Shown one piece after another: positions 1-9,009 of a DNA stretch of 38,333 nucleotides. A model generated the notes under the pieces. It was not told the DNA's origin. It searched no databases and was given only the letters and a program-made list of their open reading frames with translations. The stretch lies in NCBI GenBank assembly GCA_963757335.1, contig CAVWRJ010000014.1:1-38333 (forward strand), in the 5' to 3' direction. This DNA comes from DASQPA01 sp963757335. GTDB taxonomy: Bacteria; Acidobacteriota; Thermoanaerobaculia; Multivoradales; UBA5704. The number at the start of each line of letters is the position of its first letter. Position 1 is the first letter of the stretch. Both the position numbers and the translations under genes were made by a program.

Positions 1-276
1 GGGCGGCAGGGCGTTGCCCTCCCCGGCCCCCCTTTCCCGGAGGTCGAGTTGAGCTCGGGCCGCTCAAATGGGAGCAAGTCGTTACGGATCTCCCACAGCC
101 CGGCTACTCCGTCGTGGCGTGGGGGAGCGGCGGGAGGCTGGAGAGAGGGACCCGGAGGGAGCGTCGCGGGGAAAAGGCGCGAACCTGGGGGAGCTTTCCA
201 GGCTCGCAGGGATCCGGCGCGGCAGGCTCACCGGTGTGCTCACACCTCTCTCCCTCGACTGATCAGGGGACCCTGG
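1..276. other. No supported gene at left edge
   Basis: GC-rich sequence downstream of the minus-strand operon. Short open frames exist on the plus strand, but their R/G/S/P-rich composition is typical of chance frames in GC-rich DNA. I see no conserved motif and no clear terminator. Confidence 0.5.
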
Positions 277-1635
277 CTAGGGTATAGGTGCAGCCGGCCG
301 CAGCGGTCCGCAGAGTACCGTAAAGCTCGGCGGCGCAAGCCGCGCTCGCTCGATGAAGAGCTTCAACTGTAGAGTCCTTCCGAGGTCCGTCTCCCTCTCG
401 TCCGACTCGCTCGACCAATCCTCCCAGGAAGCCCGAAGCGAGCGGCGGACCTCCATCCGAAACGGTGGGGGCTCGGGTAGATTGCGGTGGTCCGGCAGCT
501 TGTCGCAATCGATTGTCAGGGCAAGGCCCAAAGCTCCGGGTCTCGCTTTGCTCGAAAAGCGTACAGCCTCTTGCCAGGGGCTCTTGCCGGTTCCAGAGGG
601 TGCCCAGACCGCTGGCCCCAGGGCAAAGGGGGACACACAGCTCAGCTCGACCTTCTCACTGCGCTGGCAGCGAAACCCGGCACGATCGGCCACCAGCGTG
701 ACCTGCCGCCGGTGCACATCGACAGTCCCCTCGTCCGTAAGCAGGGCAGCTTTGCAGGCGAGATCGAGCTGCGGCAAGTAGGCCGACCGGGAGAGGAGCT
801 CCCAGCGGGTCTCCAGCTTCTGCTCCCCCGCGATCTTCTGCAGGCTCATGCCTAAGTTCTCGACACCACCGCCCGCCCGACCGATGAGGAAGATGTAAAA
901 GGGCACCTTTGCCGGTTTAGTTAGGGGCTGATACCCCGGCTTAAGCTCGCTGAACCAGCAGCCCAAACCCGCGTTGGGCCCTTTGCAGTGCTTTGACTTC
1001 ACACCCCAATAAGGGGCCCGCACTCCCAGGAGCCCAAGCTCGTACCGCCCATCCTGGACGGCTTGGGCAAAGGGCGGATCGAGGGCATTGGCGACTCCCA
1101 TGGCACCCGTGAGGGGGCCGGTCGCCACGAGATCGGTGATCAGGGCGGCGCCTTCCGCCCCGTTCTCTACATCTCGGATCATCGCCTGAATCGCCAAGTC
1201 GAGCCGGCTCTCTTTGCCCTGGAAACGATCGCGCGAGATCCTGGAAACCTTGAGGTCCGCGGGCGGACCGTCGCTCACTCCTTTCCACTGGAGGTCGATC
1301 TGACGACCGCCTCCGAAGGCTTCACTCAGGTGTCCCGGAAGGCTCTGCACGACGAGCTTGAAGCCCGAACGTTCCCGGTCGTCGAACGGCAGGAAGCCAC
1401 CGATGGGCTCCGAGACGTCGAGGTAGATCCGCAAGGTACCGGCGAGAGGCCGCGGCCGCCTGTCGGCCTGTGAGCTCGTCGTCCGCAGGGCCTGGCAGGG
1501 CAGGTGCAGTGAATCCACGGGGACAGGGTCCCCCCCAGAGTTGCAGGCCCCTCCCAATAGGGCGAGCACAGAGATCACCCACGCCGCGCGACGACCTCGA
1601 CGCGCGCTTCCGAGATCTCTTGAGACGATCTGCAT
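277..1635 (-). CDS. Lipoprotein with degenerate vWA-like motifs
   Basis: Predicted 452-residue envelope lipoprotein. The frame is open further upstream, but the ATG at 1635 has a strong ribosome site (AGGAAGGGG) and begins an N-terminus with basic residues, a hydrophobic stretch (about residues 19-30) and a Cys after LLGGA, a loose lipobox. The mature part has a IYLDVSEP strand and an AALITDL strand. These resemble the first and fourth strands of von Willebrand A domains, but the MIDAS DxSxS is incomplete (DVSEP). Several Cys residues in the C-terminal half suggest an exported protein. It is last in the minus-strand operon, 35 nt after the two-TM protein. Family not recognised; the vWA reading is an inference, and the real gene and its export are likely. 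Confidence 0.7.
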   Translation of the reverse strand: MQIVSRDLGSARRGRRAAWVISVLALLGGACNSGGDPVPVDSLHLPCQALRTTSSQADRRPRPLAGTLRIYLDVSEPIGGFLPFDDRERSGFKLVVQSLPGHLSEAFGGGRQIDLQWKGVSDGPPADLKVSRISRDRFQGKESRLDLAIQAMIRDVENGAEGAALITDLVATGPLTGAMGVANALDPPFAQAVQDGRYELGLLGVRAPYWGVKSKHCKGPNAGLGCWFSELKPGYQPLTKPAKVPFYIFLIGRAGGGVENLGMSLQKIAGEQKLETRWELLSRSAYLPQLDLACKAALLTDEGTVDVHRRQVTLVADRAGFRCQRSEKVELSCVSPFALGPAVWAPSGTGKSPWQEAVRFSSKARPGALGLALTIDCDKLPDHRNLPEPPPFRMEVRRSLRASWEDWSSESDERETDLGRTLQLKLFIERARLAPPSFTVLCGPLRPAAPIP

Positions 1636-1670
1636 GCGATCCCCTTCCTGTTCGAAGCTCCACGGATGGT

Positions 1671-2498
1671 TCACTCGATCGCTCCCCGGCGGATGCACTG
1701 CCACCCCTCTGCGGTCTGACTGAGAATTGCGGGTCGAAGCAATCTCTTGACCAGGGCGGTGCGCGCGTTGCTGAAGGGTGCATCGAACCAGTCCGCCACT
1801 GCCAGGGTCGACCGGGTAAAGCTCGGCACGAGATAGAGACGCCCCCACTCGTCCTTGAGATCGACTGCCGCGACGCTGTCGGAGAGCCCTAGGCTCTCCC
1901 CGGAGAGGACTTCACCTGCCAGCGTTTCCTTGTCGAGTTGTCGTTGGAGCCCGCGGACCGAGAAGAGCCCATTGCCCTCGGCCAGGTAGCGGTTCCAGAG
2001 TGCCGTCAGACTCTCCACCTGTGAGGCGAGCTCCGCCGGCATGGGAGTCTCGGGCAGCGCAAGCGACGGCAACTCTTGTCGAGGAGCCATCCAAGGCTCT
2101 CCCGCATCTTCGCGGCTTATCGCGGGAGCCGGAGCTGGGGCAGGCGGAGCCGGGGCAGCGAGAGGTTTCGGAACTGCGGCTGGCGTACCCGGCTCTTCTC
2201 GGCTTGTCCTCTCGGGCGTGGCCGGAATGATGTGAGGCTCCGGCAGCTTCGGGAGCAGAGCCGGGTCATTCCGTCGCGGCAACTCCAGATCCTTCGTAAC
2301 GAACTCGCGGTGGCCCCTTTGGGCGAGGTTCCAGGTCAGGCAGACGATCTCGGCCGCAAGCCCCAGCCCACCCAGGAGGCCGATGACGAGCACCTCCGGG
2401 GTGCTCCAGATTCTCTCGGAGTAGCGGTCGAAGACGTGCATGAAGACCATACCGGCAGCAAGGCCGCTCAGCAACGGCAGGGGGCTCATCCGCTCCAC
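1671..2498 (-). CDS. Two-TM membrane protein with Pro/Ala linker and soluble C-domain
   Basis: 275-residue protein, family not recognised. Two hydrophobic segments lie near the N-terminus (about residues 5-22 and 34-57). A Pro/Ala-rich linker follows (about 100-140), then a C-terminal domain (about 150-275) rich in Leu and acidic residues. The start is a GTG with AAAGGTG upstream; an in-frame ATG lies three codons later. It sits 12 nt after the Hsp70-like frame and just before the lipoprotein. It could anchor the cytoplasmic NTPases of this operon to the inner membrane, which is an inference from gene order. Function unknown. Confidence 0.7.
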   Translation of the reverse strand: MERMSPLPLLSGLAAGMVFMHVFDRYSERIWSTPEVLVIGLLGGLGLAAEIVCLTWNLAQRGHREFVTKDLELPRRNDPALLPKLPEPHIIPATPERTSREEPGTPAAVPKPLAAPAPPAPAPAPAISREDAGEPWMAPRQELPSLALPETPMPAELASQVESLTALWNRYLAEGNGLFSVRGLQRQLDKETLAGEVLSGESLGLSDSVAAVDLKDEWGRLYLVPSFTRSTLAVADWFDAPFSNARTALVKRLLRPAILSQTAEGWQCIRRGAIE

Positions 2499-2510
2499 GG
2501 CAGCACCTTT

Positions 2511-3458
2511 TCAACCGAGAAAGACATTGGAGCCGAAGACTGCTTCCCATACCAGAGGGGCGACGGGAGCCCGGAAGTCTAAACTGTCCGGATCCGGAAC
2601 TCCGTCCTTCTCGTGCAGCCCCCGATTGATCTTCTCCATCACATCAATGTCCAGTGAGGAGATCGAATAAGGGTTCTCAGCGCCCGGATTGCTGAGCAGG
2701 AGCGGCGGCGAGATGGCGCCGAGCTCCACCCGCTGCGAACCTTCGGTCGGGAAGGGGACTTTGGCGAACCAGGGCACGGGCCGTGCACCCTTCTCGAGCC
2801 TCACTTTGAGGTCCACGAGGGTGTGAGTATGCCAATCCCGCAGCACGTCTTTGTAGGGCTGAGCCTGGCCGGCCACGCGCCGGACCGGAGCCAGCTTGAG
2901 CTCCTCCGGGTCAGACTTGGGCGCGAGCAGCCAACCGTCCGCGGGCGGCAGCGGATAGGGATTGTTGGGGATAAACTTCCACAGGGCCGCGACTCGCTGC
3001 TCGACCTGTGCGCGGATGGCATTGGTCGCGGCGGCAGGGTCCTGCGCCTGATAGCGCAACCGCCAGCCGTTACCGCGCAACTGGATGAAGATCTTGAGAC
3101 TATCCCCGTCTCCCTCCATGCGCGGATACCAGGAGTTATAGAGGTAGGCCACCAGGTTTCGCGCCATGTACTCCACGATCAATCGGAAGTAGCGATCGAT
3201 GAGGATGCGGGTCGCTCCCCCTTCGGCCGCCTTATCGAAACCGCGCAGGCTCATCTTCGTCAGCTCGCTCCTCTCCGCGGCGAGGCCGAACAGGTTGGGC
3301 GAGCCCTCGGAGCGCATCCACGCCCGCAGCTTGGCTTCGATGTCCCTGGGGTTCTCTCCGTTCTTTTTCCAACCCCCATTCGCGGGCAGATAGCGGCCGG
3401 CATGGGCAGCGATCTTCTTCGAGCAAAAGGTTACCGCCGAGGCGGACGCTGTCCGCAA
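2511..3458 (-). CDS. Hsp70/actin-like ATPase, C-terminal part (frame-broken)
   Basis: C-terminal portion of the actin/Hsp70-superfamily protein that begins upstream. Real coding in this frame starts near 3420, where the preceding frame gives RLGGNLLL and this one continues KIAAHAGRYL. The frame change falls in the GAAGAAGATC stretch at 3411-3423 and needs one base removed. The segment carries IFIQLRGNGWRLRY, which fits the nucleotide-binding (adenosine) motif of the Hsp70/actin fold. It ends in an extended C-terminal region with no signal or TM segment. The ATG at 3458 is only the first in the open frame and is unlikely to be a true start. Confidence 0.65.
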   Translation of the reverse strand: MRTASASAVTFCSKKIAAHAGRYLPANGGWKKNGENPRDIEAKLRAWMRSEGSPNLFGLAAERSELTKMSLRGFDKAAEGGATRILIDRYFRLIVEYMARNLVAYLYNSWYPRMEGDGDSLKIFIQLRGNGWRLRYQAQDPAAATNAIRAQVEQRVAALWKFIPNNPYPLPPADGWLLAPKSDPEELKLAPVRRVAGQAQPYKDVLRDWHTHTLVDLKVRLEKGARPVPWFAKVPFPTEGSQRVELGAISPPLLLSNPGAENPYSISSLDIDVMEKINRGLHEKDGVPDPDSLDFRAPVAPLVWEAVFGSNVFLG

Positions 3459-4146
3459 CTTCGGGGAAACTCTCGCCGCCGCTGCTGTAGGTCGAAATCA
3501 GGAGATCGAGCGTTCCTCCCCCGAGGTCACCGACCATCGTCACCTGTCCGGAGAGACCTGCCGAGACCCGGGCCGCTCGCGATTCATCGTAAAGCCCGAT
3601 CCCGTCCTTGAGCTGAAGCCGTAGTCCTGTGGCTGCCTCGGCGCGCGCCAGAACCTCGCCCAACGACTGCCGGAAGGCCTGGATCTGCGGCTGGGTGCTG
3701 CGCAGGGGGTAGGTGAAGGTGAGGTCGACCGGGGTGCGGGGGAAACCCTCGAGATGACGCGCTACCACGTCGGCTAGCACGAGCTCCAGGAAGTGAGAGA
3801 GGAAATGCGTGCGCAGGTCTCCCTCGTGACCACGGAACTCCTGCGAAGGAGTATCCCACTTGAAGTCACTCAGAAGGTAGTCCGCCAATTGATCCCGGCC
3901 GAACTCGAGCGGCGGGATGAGGAAGTCCTGCCCAGGGACCCAACGACGAGTGTCGATCGCGCGCATGGCGCTCGACTTCTGGGGCAAGAGGAGCTCCGAA
4001 GGGACGAAACCCTTGCCTCTCGGCACGTAGGTCGGCATCCAGCCACCCGTCGCCAAGAGACCGGCGCGATCGAAAACAAATCCGTAGCTCTCCGAGAGTT
4101 GCAACGACAGTCCCCGGGCGGCGTTCTCCGGAGCGAGCTCGGGCAT
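3232..4146 (-). CDS. Hsp70/actin-like ATPase, central part with phosphate-2 motif (frame-broken)
   Basis: Central part of the Hsp70-like protein. Coding in this frame runs from about 4170 down to about 3420; below that the translation becomes an out-of-frame Arg/Pro-rich tail. The key motif is MVGDLGGGTLDLLIS at about 3545-3500, a classic phosphate-2 loop of Hsp70/actin ATPases, about 225 residues after the phosphate-1 motif in the upstream frame. The entry break lies in a G7 run on the coding strand (C run 4167-4173). Adding one G joins TEGG to EPRVVELMPEL without loss. I read this as one piece of a longer polypeptide, not a separate gene. Confidence 0.65.
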   Translation of the reverse strand: MPELAPENAARGLSLQLSESYGFVFDRAGLLATGGWMPTYVPRGKGFVPSELLLPQKSSAMRAIDTRRWVPGQDFLIPPLEFGRDQLADYLLSDFKWDTPSQEFRGHEGDLRTHFLSHFLELVLADVVARHLEGFPRTPVDLTFTYPLRSTQPQIQAFRQSLGEVLARAEAATGLRLQLKDGIGLYDESRAARVSAGLSGQVTMVGDLGGGTLDLLISTYSSGGESFPEVADSVRLGGNLLLEEDRCPCRPLSAREWGLEKERREPQGHRSQAAGVDALRGLAQPVRPRRGEERADEDEPARFR

Positions 4147-5507
4147 CAATTCGACGACCCGGGGTTCCCCCCCTCGGTTCGCGACGCCGCGACGCTGTGC
4201 GAGGTGCCGAAGTCGATGGCCACAGCTGTCCGAGCGGAGACGCTTCGCAGGCTTTCGAGGCGCACCAGGTAGATTCCCAGTTCCTCTTCGCTCTTGAGAT
4301 TGCGTAGGCTGAAGGCCAGCGGCGGCCCGCCGGCATGGCGGCTGCGGGTAACGTCGTAATAGACAGGATAGGCCTTGCGCTCGTCCTTGGCGACTCCCTG
4401 CGAACCGCGCGACGAAGTCCCGGCGAACCGGCGACGGACCTGGCCCTCGCCATCCAGCCAGAGGGTGTCGAGATGGAGGTGGATGTTCTCGCACTGCTCG
4501 AAAACATAGTAGGCGCGCCATTCGGGCCCCTCCTGCGCCCGTACTCTGGGCCAGACCATCCAGTGCGCCTGCGGCACCTTTTCCTCGGGTTCGTCGACCG
4601 GTTCCACCCGGATTTCCAGGGGATCCCGGCGGCCTTTGACCGGCAGGCGCCAGATCAGCCCACGCCTCTCGGCCTCGGTCGGCTTCCAGCGTGGGATCTC
4701 CTCATAACGGCCCTCTTTGAGCAGGGTGAGGAGAGAGACTTCGCCCACCAGGACGAGGTCGAGGTAGTCGCCGCGCACGGGCAGGTCCGGGTGCTTGATG
4801 CGCTCGTCCGCTCCCGGGTTGCCGAAGATCGGTTGCTGGGCGAGAGGCTGCCAGCCGCGGATCGCGATGAGGTCGCGCTGCAGGAGCCGGGAGCGCAGGA
4901 GGGTGGTGACATGCGGATCGTCCTCCACTATGGTGACGAGGACGACCTGCTCCTCGTCGTCCCAGGTCCAGAAGAGGATTCGGTTCAGCTCCTGCAAGCG
5001 GTCGAGATGATCGCTCCAAAAACCGCGCAGCCGTACCTCGGCTCCAGGTACTTCGAGGTCGACGGCCTGGAAGAGAATCTCGCCGCCGGCATTGCGGAGC
5101 TCCGCGAGCTCGGGGAGCTTCGAGCTCAGCTCCGACTCTTCGAGCACCCGTAGCTCCTTGGGAACGGGGATCTTGCCCGCCTCTCGGGTCGGGACCTGGA
5201 GAGCGATGAGCGGCCGATCGGCATCGGAATCGGTCCCCCAGAACACCTTGAGCAGGCTGCCCAGACCGAAAGGCAGGAAGGTCTCCGGCGCCGGATAGTC
5301 GGCAAAGACCCGGGTCCAGGCCGGGGCCGTACCAGCCCGGTTGCGGCGGGAGTGCAGCAGCCAGCTCCGGATGAGGAGCACGTTGCGATCGTTCTGGGCG
5401 AAGCGCCGCGGTGCGCGGCGGAAGTCATTCCAGGGCGTGCCGTCGTCGGTTCCGGAGAGCTTCCACCAGAGGCCGTTCCACAGCCGGTTACCGGTCTCGT
5501 CGTCCAT
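4146..5507 (-). CDS. Linker region and phosphate-1 motif of Hsp70-like ATPase (frame-broken)
   Basis: 453 codons as read. Most of it is a mixed alpha/beta region of unrecognised family, with a conserved-looking WMVWPRVRAQEGPEWRAYYV block. The last 30 residues hold AVAIDFGTSHSVAAS, the phosphate-1 loop of the Hsp70/actin superfamily, directly before the next frame break. The frame is already open upstream of the ATG at 5507, and the peptide there (RIVGFNSPYTLFCPLPF) continues the tubulin-like protein well. The ATG has no ribosome site. Two readings: the tubulin-like and Hsp70-like parts are fused, or a gene boundary inside this frame is hidden by another sequence error. Confidence 0.65.
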   Translation of the reverse strand: MDDETGNRLWNGLWWKLSGTDDGTPWNDFRRAPRRFAQNDRNVLLIRSWLLHSRRNRAGTAPAWTRVFADYPAPETFLPFGLGSLLKVFWGTDSDADRPLIALQVPTREAGKIPVPKELRVLEESELSSKLPELAELRNAGGEILFQAVDLEVPGAEVRLRGFWSDHLDRLQELNRILFWTWDDEEQVVLVTIVEDDPHVTTLLRSRLLQRDLIAIRGWQPLAQQPIFGNPGADERIKHPDLPVRGDYLDLVLVGEVSLLTLLKEGRYEEIPRWKPTEAERRGLIWRLPVKGRRDPLEIRVEPVDEPEEKVPQAHWMVWPRVRAQEGPEWRAYYVFEQCENIHLHLDTLWLDGEGQVRRRFAGTSSRGSQGVAKDERKAYPVYYDVTRSRHAGGPPLAFSLRNLKSEEELGIYLVRLESLRSVSARTAVAIDFGTSHSVAASRTEGGNPGSSN

Positions 5508-7327
5508 GAAGGGCAGTGGGCAGAAAAGCGTATAGGGAGAGTTGAAACCGACGATCCTCTCGCCCCCCCCTCCCCTGGCAGGACGAGGACTAAGGTCCCG
5601 AAGTCCGGATAGTCGCTCCGGCTGTAAGTCGCGACCAGCGACTCGAGCGACACGTCCGGCGTCTGCTGGCGCGGCGGGGCCAGGGCGCGGAGTTCCAAGG
5701 TGCCGGAGACCAGACCTAGGAGCAGGAGCTCGAGTTGGCGATAGGCAGCGCGGTCACCGCGCTCGATGGCATAGCGGAAATAGTCGAGCGCCGCGATCGG
5801 ATGGGGCCAGCCGTTGCAGGTGATGTGCGCCGGATCGATGAACCCGGAAAGCACCGCGTCGATGTCCTGCTGGGCAATCTGGGTGAGGTCCCCCGGCGTC
5901 TTGACGGCCACACCTACCGCCTCGTTGAGCCGATCGGGCCAGTGTTTTCCGCCGACCGTGGCGACCGGGCTCCTCAGCCCGTTCTCGGGCTGGGCAGCGT
6001 CGCGGACCCAACGCGCCGTCCATTCGAAAAGGACGGAAGCGACCGGCTCAGGCTCCGGCTTCTGGGGACCCAGCTGGAGCGCGAACCGCTGCAGGCGCGC
6101 TCGGACGTCAGCCTCGCGGGTGAAGCCGCCGGCCGGCTGGGAAGCGATCTCCAGGTGATCCCGCAGCCATGCGATCTGCTCCTCGTAATGCGCGATCTCC
6201 TCGCCGAGGCTCTGCGCCACCGCTCGCGGGTCGGCTCCGAGCTCGCGGACGGCATCGTAGAGCCGCGGTCGGAGGCGCTCGTCCTGGGCCCTCTCGAGCA
6301 CCTTTTGCCAGACCCGGAGCGCGCTCGCGAGAGTCGCCGACTGGTTCGCCAGATCCTGGAGGGTGCCGCCCGGAATAGCCGTGCCGGCGGCGAGCCGCGT
6401 CGGGTCGACCGCTCCCATTGCGTAGAGACCGGCCGGGTAGCCTTCGGGCTCGCGCAGGAAGTGGCGAGCCGCGCAGAGGGCGGCGACTCCGTGGATGAAC
6501 GACTCTTGGATGGGCTGCGCGATGTCTCCGGTGTAGATGCGCTTGACCATCGCCGCCTCGGGGACGCCGACCGGCACGGCGGCAACGGCGTCCGCGAGAC
6601 GCCGGCCATAGAACTGGAGGGCGGAGTTCGCATTCTCGCGGAGGATGCGATTCCTTAGCTGGGCCTTGCTCCGCAGTTGGGGATCGCCCTCGTTCTCCTC
6701 GAAACGGAACCAGTTGAGGACCATGACCGCCATGACTCGACGCGCTCGGTCGTCGTCCGCCAGCTTGCGCGCCAGGGTCGGGCCGACGGCGGCCCCCGTC
6801 CCCCCCACCCCCGAGCCGGCGACGACGATCCGCCCGCGGTTGGCGAGCAGCTCGCCGAACGCCTTGTCATGGTTGAGCCGATCTCGCGCATCGAACTCCT
6901 TGAGTTTGAACAGGAGCGAGCCGATCGCGGGCGAGCCCATCATCCCCTTGGAGTAATCGATGCCCCGCTGGCGCTCGGCGGCCAGGATCTCGAGGAACTG
7001 CGAGGTCTCGAAGCGGGTCCCGAGGGTGCTGAACGTCTGGAACCAGTTCTGTTGCGCCCCGATGGGCAGGGGAGAAACCTGGACCAGGTTGGGACGCGTC
7101 CAGCGCAGACGGGCCGGATGCTTGTCGACCAGGTAGCGAACCAGCTGCCAGGCCGTGCTGCGACCCTGCTCTCCGTCCCCCGAATCCTGGTCGATGAGGA
7201 AAATCGACGGGGCGAGAAACTCGCTTTTCGGGCCGAAGAACCCGAGAGCCTCACCCAGGGTATGAAGGCGTAGGAGAGTCATTCCCACGTGCGCGCCGGT
7301 ACCTCCGCACAGGATCAAAGAGCTCAT
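5126..7327 (-). CDS. Tubulin/FtsZ-like GTPase (C-terminus frame-broken)
   Basis: The N-terminus CGGTGAHVG (residues 7-15) and the loop GSGVGGTGAAVGP (171-183) match the Rossmann start and the G-rich tubulin signature of the FtsZ/tubulin superfamily. Length and surrounding sequence differ from FtsZ, pointing to the large tubulin-like proteins found with membrane proteins (Pfam Tubulin_2-type). The ATG at 7327 has GGAGG seven bases upstream and overlaps the preceding stop as ATGA. Real coding continues to about 5566. There a G8 run (C run 5563-5570) shifts the frame, and the last ~147 residues as read are out-of-frame Ser/Arg/Pro. One more G continues into IVGFNSPYTLF. Cytoplasmic, predicted GTP-binding and possibly polymerising. 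Confidence 0.8.
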   Translation of the reverse strand: MSSLILCGGTGAHVGMTLLRLHTLGEALGFFGPKSEFLAPSIFLIDQDSGDGEQGRSTAWQLVRYLVDKHPARLRWTRPNLVQVSPLPIGAQQNWFQTFSTLGTRFETSQFLEILAAERQRGIDYSKGMMGSPAIGSLLFKLKEFDARDRLNHDKAFGELLANRGRIVVAGSGVGGTGAAVGPTLARKLADDDRARRVMAVMVLNWFRFEENEGDPQLRSKAQLRNRILRENANSALQFYGRRLADAVAAVPVGVPEAAMVKRIYTGDIAQPIQESFIHGVAALCAARHFLREPEGYPAGLYAMGAVDPTRLAAGTAIPGGTLQDLANQSATLASALRVWQKVLERAQDERLRPRLYDAVRELGADPRAVAQSLGEEIAHYEEQIAWLRDHLEIASQPAGGFTREADVRARLQRFALQLGPQKPEPEPVASVLFEWTARWVRDAAQPENGLRSPVATVGGKHWPDRLNEAVGVAVKTPGDLTQIAQQDIDAVLSGFIDPAHITCNGWPHPIAALDYFRYAIERGDRAAYRQLELLLLGLVSGTLELRALAPPRQQTPDVSLESLVATYSRSDYPDFGTLVLVLPGEGGARGSSVSTLPIRFSAHCPSWTTRPVTGCGTASGGSSPEPTTARPGMTSAAHRGASPRTIATCSSSGAGCCTPAATGLVRPRPGPGSLPTIRRRRPSCLSVWAACSRCSGGPIPMPIGRSSLSRSRPERRARSPFPRSYGCSKSRS

Positions 7328-7779
7328 CGCGCGACCTCCGGGACGGTTTGCGTGGCGTATTTCTTTTCTGCTTGGCGGATGCCGAGATAGATGCCGAGCC
7401 CGACCCCGGCGAGCGCCCCGGTGAGCCAGCCAAGGACGTTCCAAACCACCTGCCGAGAGTCGTGGTTGGGAACGAGGACATTGGCGATCAGGAAAAGGAC
7501 GACGGTCACGAGCCAAAGGGCCAGCCCCTTGCCGTAGAACCCGCCGGTGGCAGGGAGCGACGGCGAATGGTCGAGCCGCCAGGCCGCAAGGTTCAGGTAC
7601 CGGCGCCAATGCGCGAGGACGGCACCGGCGAAGGTGAAGCCGGCGAGCGGCAGGACCACCCAGAGCCAGGTCAACCGATCATCGTTGAGCACCTCGCCGG
7701 CCCAACAACCGGAGAGGGGCAAGGTGACCAGGATCAATGGCCACCAGGAAAAGAAACGGAAGGTGCGCGAGCCGGTCAT
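7324..7779 (-). CDS. Small integral membrane protein heading the tubulin-like operon
   Basis: 151-residue protein with about four hydrophobic segments (roughly residues 8-28, 38-57, 83-103 and 114-132), and a lysine-bearing tail. The longer open frame upstream is rejected because the ATG at 7779 has a very strong GGGGAGGAG ribosome site. Its TGA overlaps the ATG of the tubulin-like gene by four bases, implying translational coupling. Family not recognised. A membrane partner coupled to a tubulin-like GTPase suggests a membrane-associated assembly; that is inference from gene order. Confidence 0.75.
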   Translation of the reverse strand: MTGSRTFRFFSWWPLILVTLPLSGCWAGEVLNDDRLTWLWVVLPLAGFTFAGAVLAHWRRYLNLAAWRLDHSPSLPATGGFYGKGLALWLVTVVLFLIANVLVPNHDSRQVVWNVLGWLTGALAGVGLGIYLGIRQAEKKYATQTVPEVAR

Positions 7780-8053
7780 GATTTCTCCTCCCCTTGTCGT
7801 TGCGGACCACCGGTGGGCAAAAACGCCACCGGCACCGGAGCCACTGGAGGGGCTTCTCGTCAGATAGACCCGAAGGCGGAGGGTTTGTTTAGCGCCCGGC
7901 GTTCCCCAAGAGAGGAGGTAGCGGCCCTGTCGCTCCCTCAACTTTTCTCCTGCAACCGGGTCTTTTCTAGAAAGTCGCCAGAGCGACGGGTGGGGCCACG
8001 CCTGTCTGGACCTCGCTTCCCTGCGACAACGCCGGCTGCGTTATCGGACAGAA
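7780..8053. other. Divergent intergenic region
   Basis: Separates the minus-strand operon from the plus-strand TonB-like gene and so should hold promoters for both. Apart from the ribosome site of the membrane protein at its left end, I could not identify convincing -35/-10 boxes or an operator. Confidence 0.5.
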
Positions 8054-8974
8054 ATGGAGAAGACCTTGGCCCCCCTTGGCCCACCGCCCTATCCTCTGCC
8101 TCCCAGCACCCCGGAGCCCTCTCCTGCTCGACACCTGCGATCTCCCCGGACGAGCGGAGCCGGAGCGAGACGACTCCTCCGGCACCTGTGGAGGCAGCTC
8201 AAGCTCGCCTTGGGCGTGGCTGCCGCCCTGGCTACTGTGATTGGCACGATCTACCAGATCGTGCACACCTCTCCCAAGGACTCCAACCATCCTCCGAGGC
8301 CGGCTCCGATGACTCCTGCCCAGCGTCAACCCGCGGTGCCCAGGGTCACGCCGGCGGCGCCGACACCGTCGCTGCCCTCCCCGGCCGGAGAGGGAGGCTC
8401 GGCCGAGCGAGAGACTCGCAAACCCAAGGCCCGCGCCCCCGAGGTGGAGCCGAGGCCCGAGCCCGAGTCTTCTCAAATCCCTACCCGCCCCGTAAAGGAG
8501 CTACCGCAGACGAACCCGAAGGTAGCAACGACGAGCGCGACATCCCCCGACCCTGCCCCTCCCGCCCCTAGCTCGGTCGAGCTGAATCCCATTGAGGTGA
8601 TGGAGCCTCCGAACGAACTCAAGGCTCCCGAGACTCCGAACGAGAAGCTCACCGACAAGGTGACCGTACGGGCGCGCCGAGGCCCGGAACGATCGATGCG
8701 CTTACCGGAGACCCCCGGAAACCCACTCTTGGCAGGTAAGAAGATCTCCTTCCAGGTCCATGTCGACAGTGAAGGAAAGGCCACCGCCCACTTCCTAGAA
8801 GCCTCGCCGGGGGTCGCTCCATTCATCATCCGGGGGGCTCGTGACCAAATCGAGCAGGGGCGCTGGATCGTCGCTCTTGATCCAGCCGGGCAGCCCCTCG
8901 AACAACACTGGAGGGTGATCTTCCGCTGGCTACGGCCCGAAGAGAAACGTACAGCCCCTGTCATCGATCCCTGA
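8054..8974 (+). CDS. TonB-like protein: one TM, Pro-rich spacer, TonB-type C-terminal domain
   Basis: 306 residues with the layout of energy-transducing TonB proteins: a Pro-rich cytoplasmic start, a basic patch, one TM helix at about residues 50-70, a long Pro/Ala/Glu periplasmic linker (about 75-215), and a compact C-terminal domain. That domain has alternating strands (KISFQVHVDSEGKATA, then a helix, then HWRVIFRW) in the order seen in TonB C-terminal domains. No ExbB/ExbD genes are nearby. No clear ribosome site precedes the ATG, so the start is uncertain. It could also be a general periplasm-spanning protein with a TonB-like fold. Confidence 0.6.
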   Translation: MEKTLAPLGPPPYPLPPSTPEPSPARHLRSPRTSGAGARRLLRHLWRQLKLALGVAAALATVIGTIYQIVHTSPKDSNHPPRPAPMTPAQRQPAVPRVTPAAPTPSLPSPAGEGGSAERETRKPKARAPEVEPRPEPESSQIPTRPVKELPQTNPKVATTSATSPDPAPPAPSSVELNPIEVMEPPNELKAPETPNEKLTDKVTVRARRGPERSMRLPETPGNPLLAGKKISFQVHVDSEGKATAHFLEASPGVAPFIIRGARDQIEQGRWIVALDPAGQPLEQHWRVIFRWLRPEEKRTAPVIDP

Positions 8975-9009
8975 CACCGCGCTCCAGAGCGGCCGGCACG
9001 CCGCGGCGG

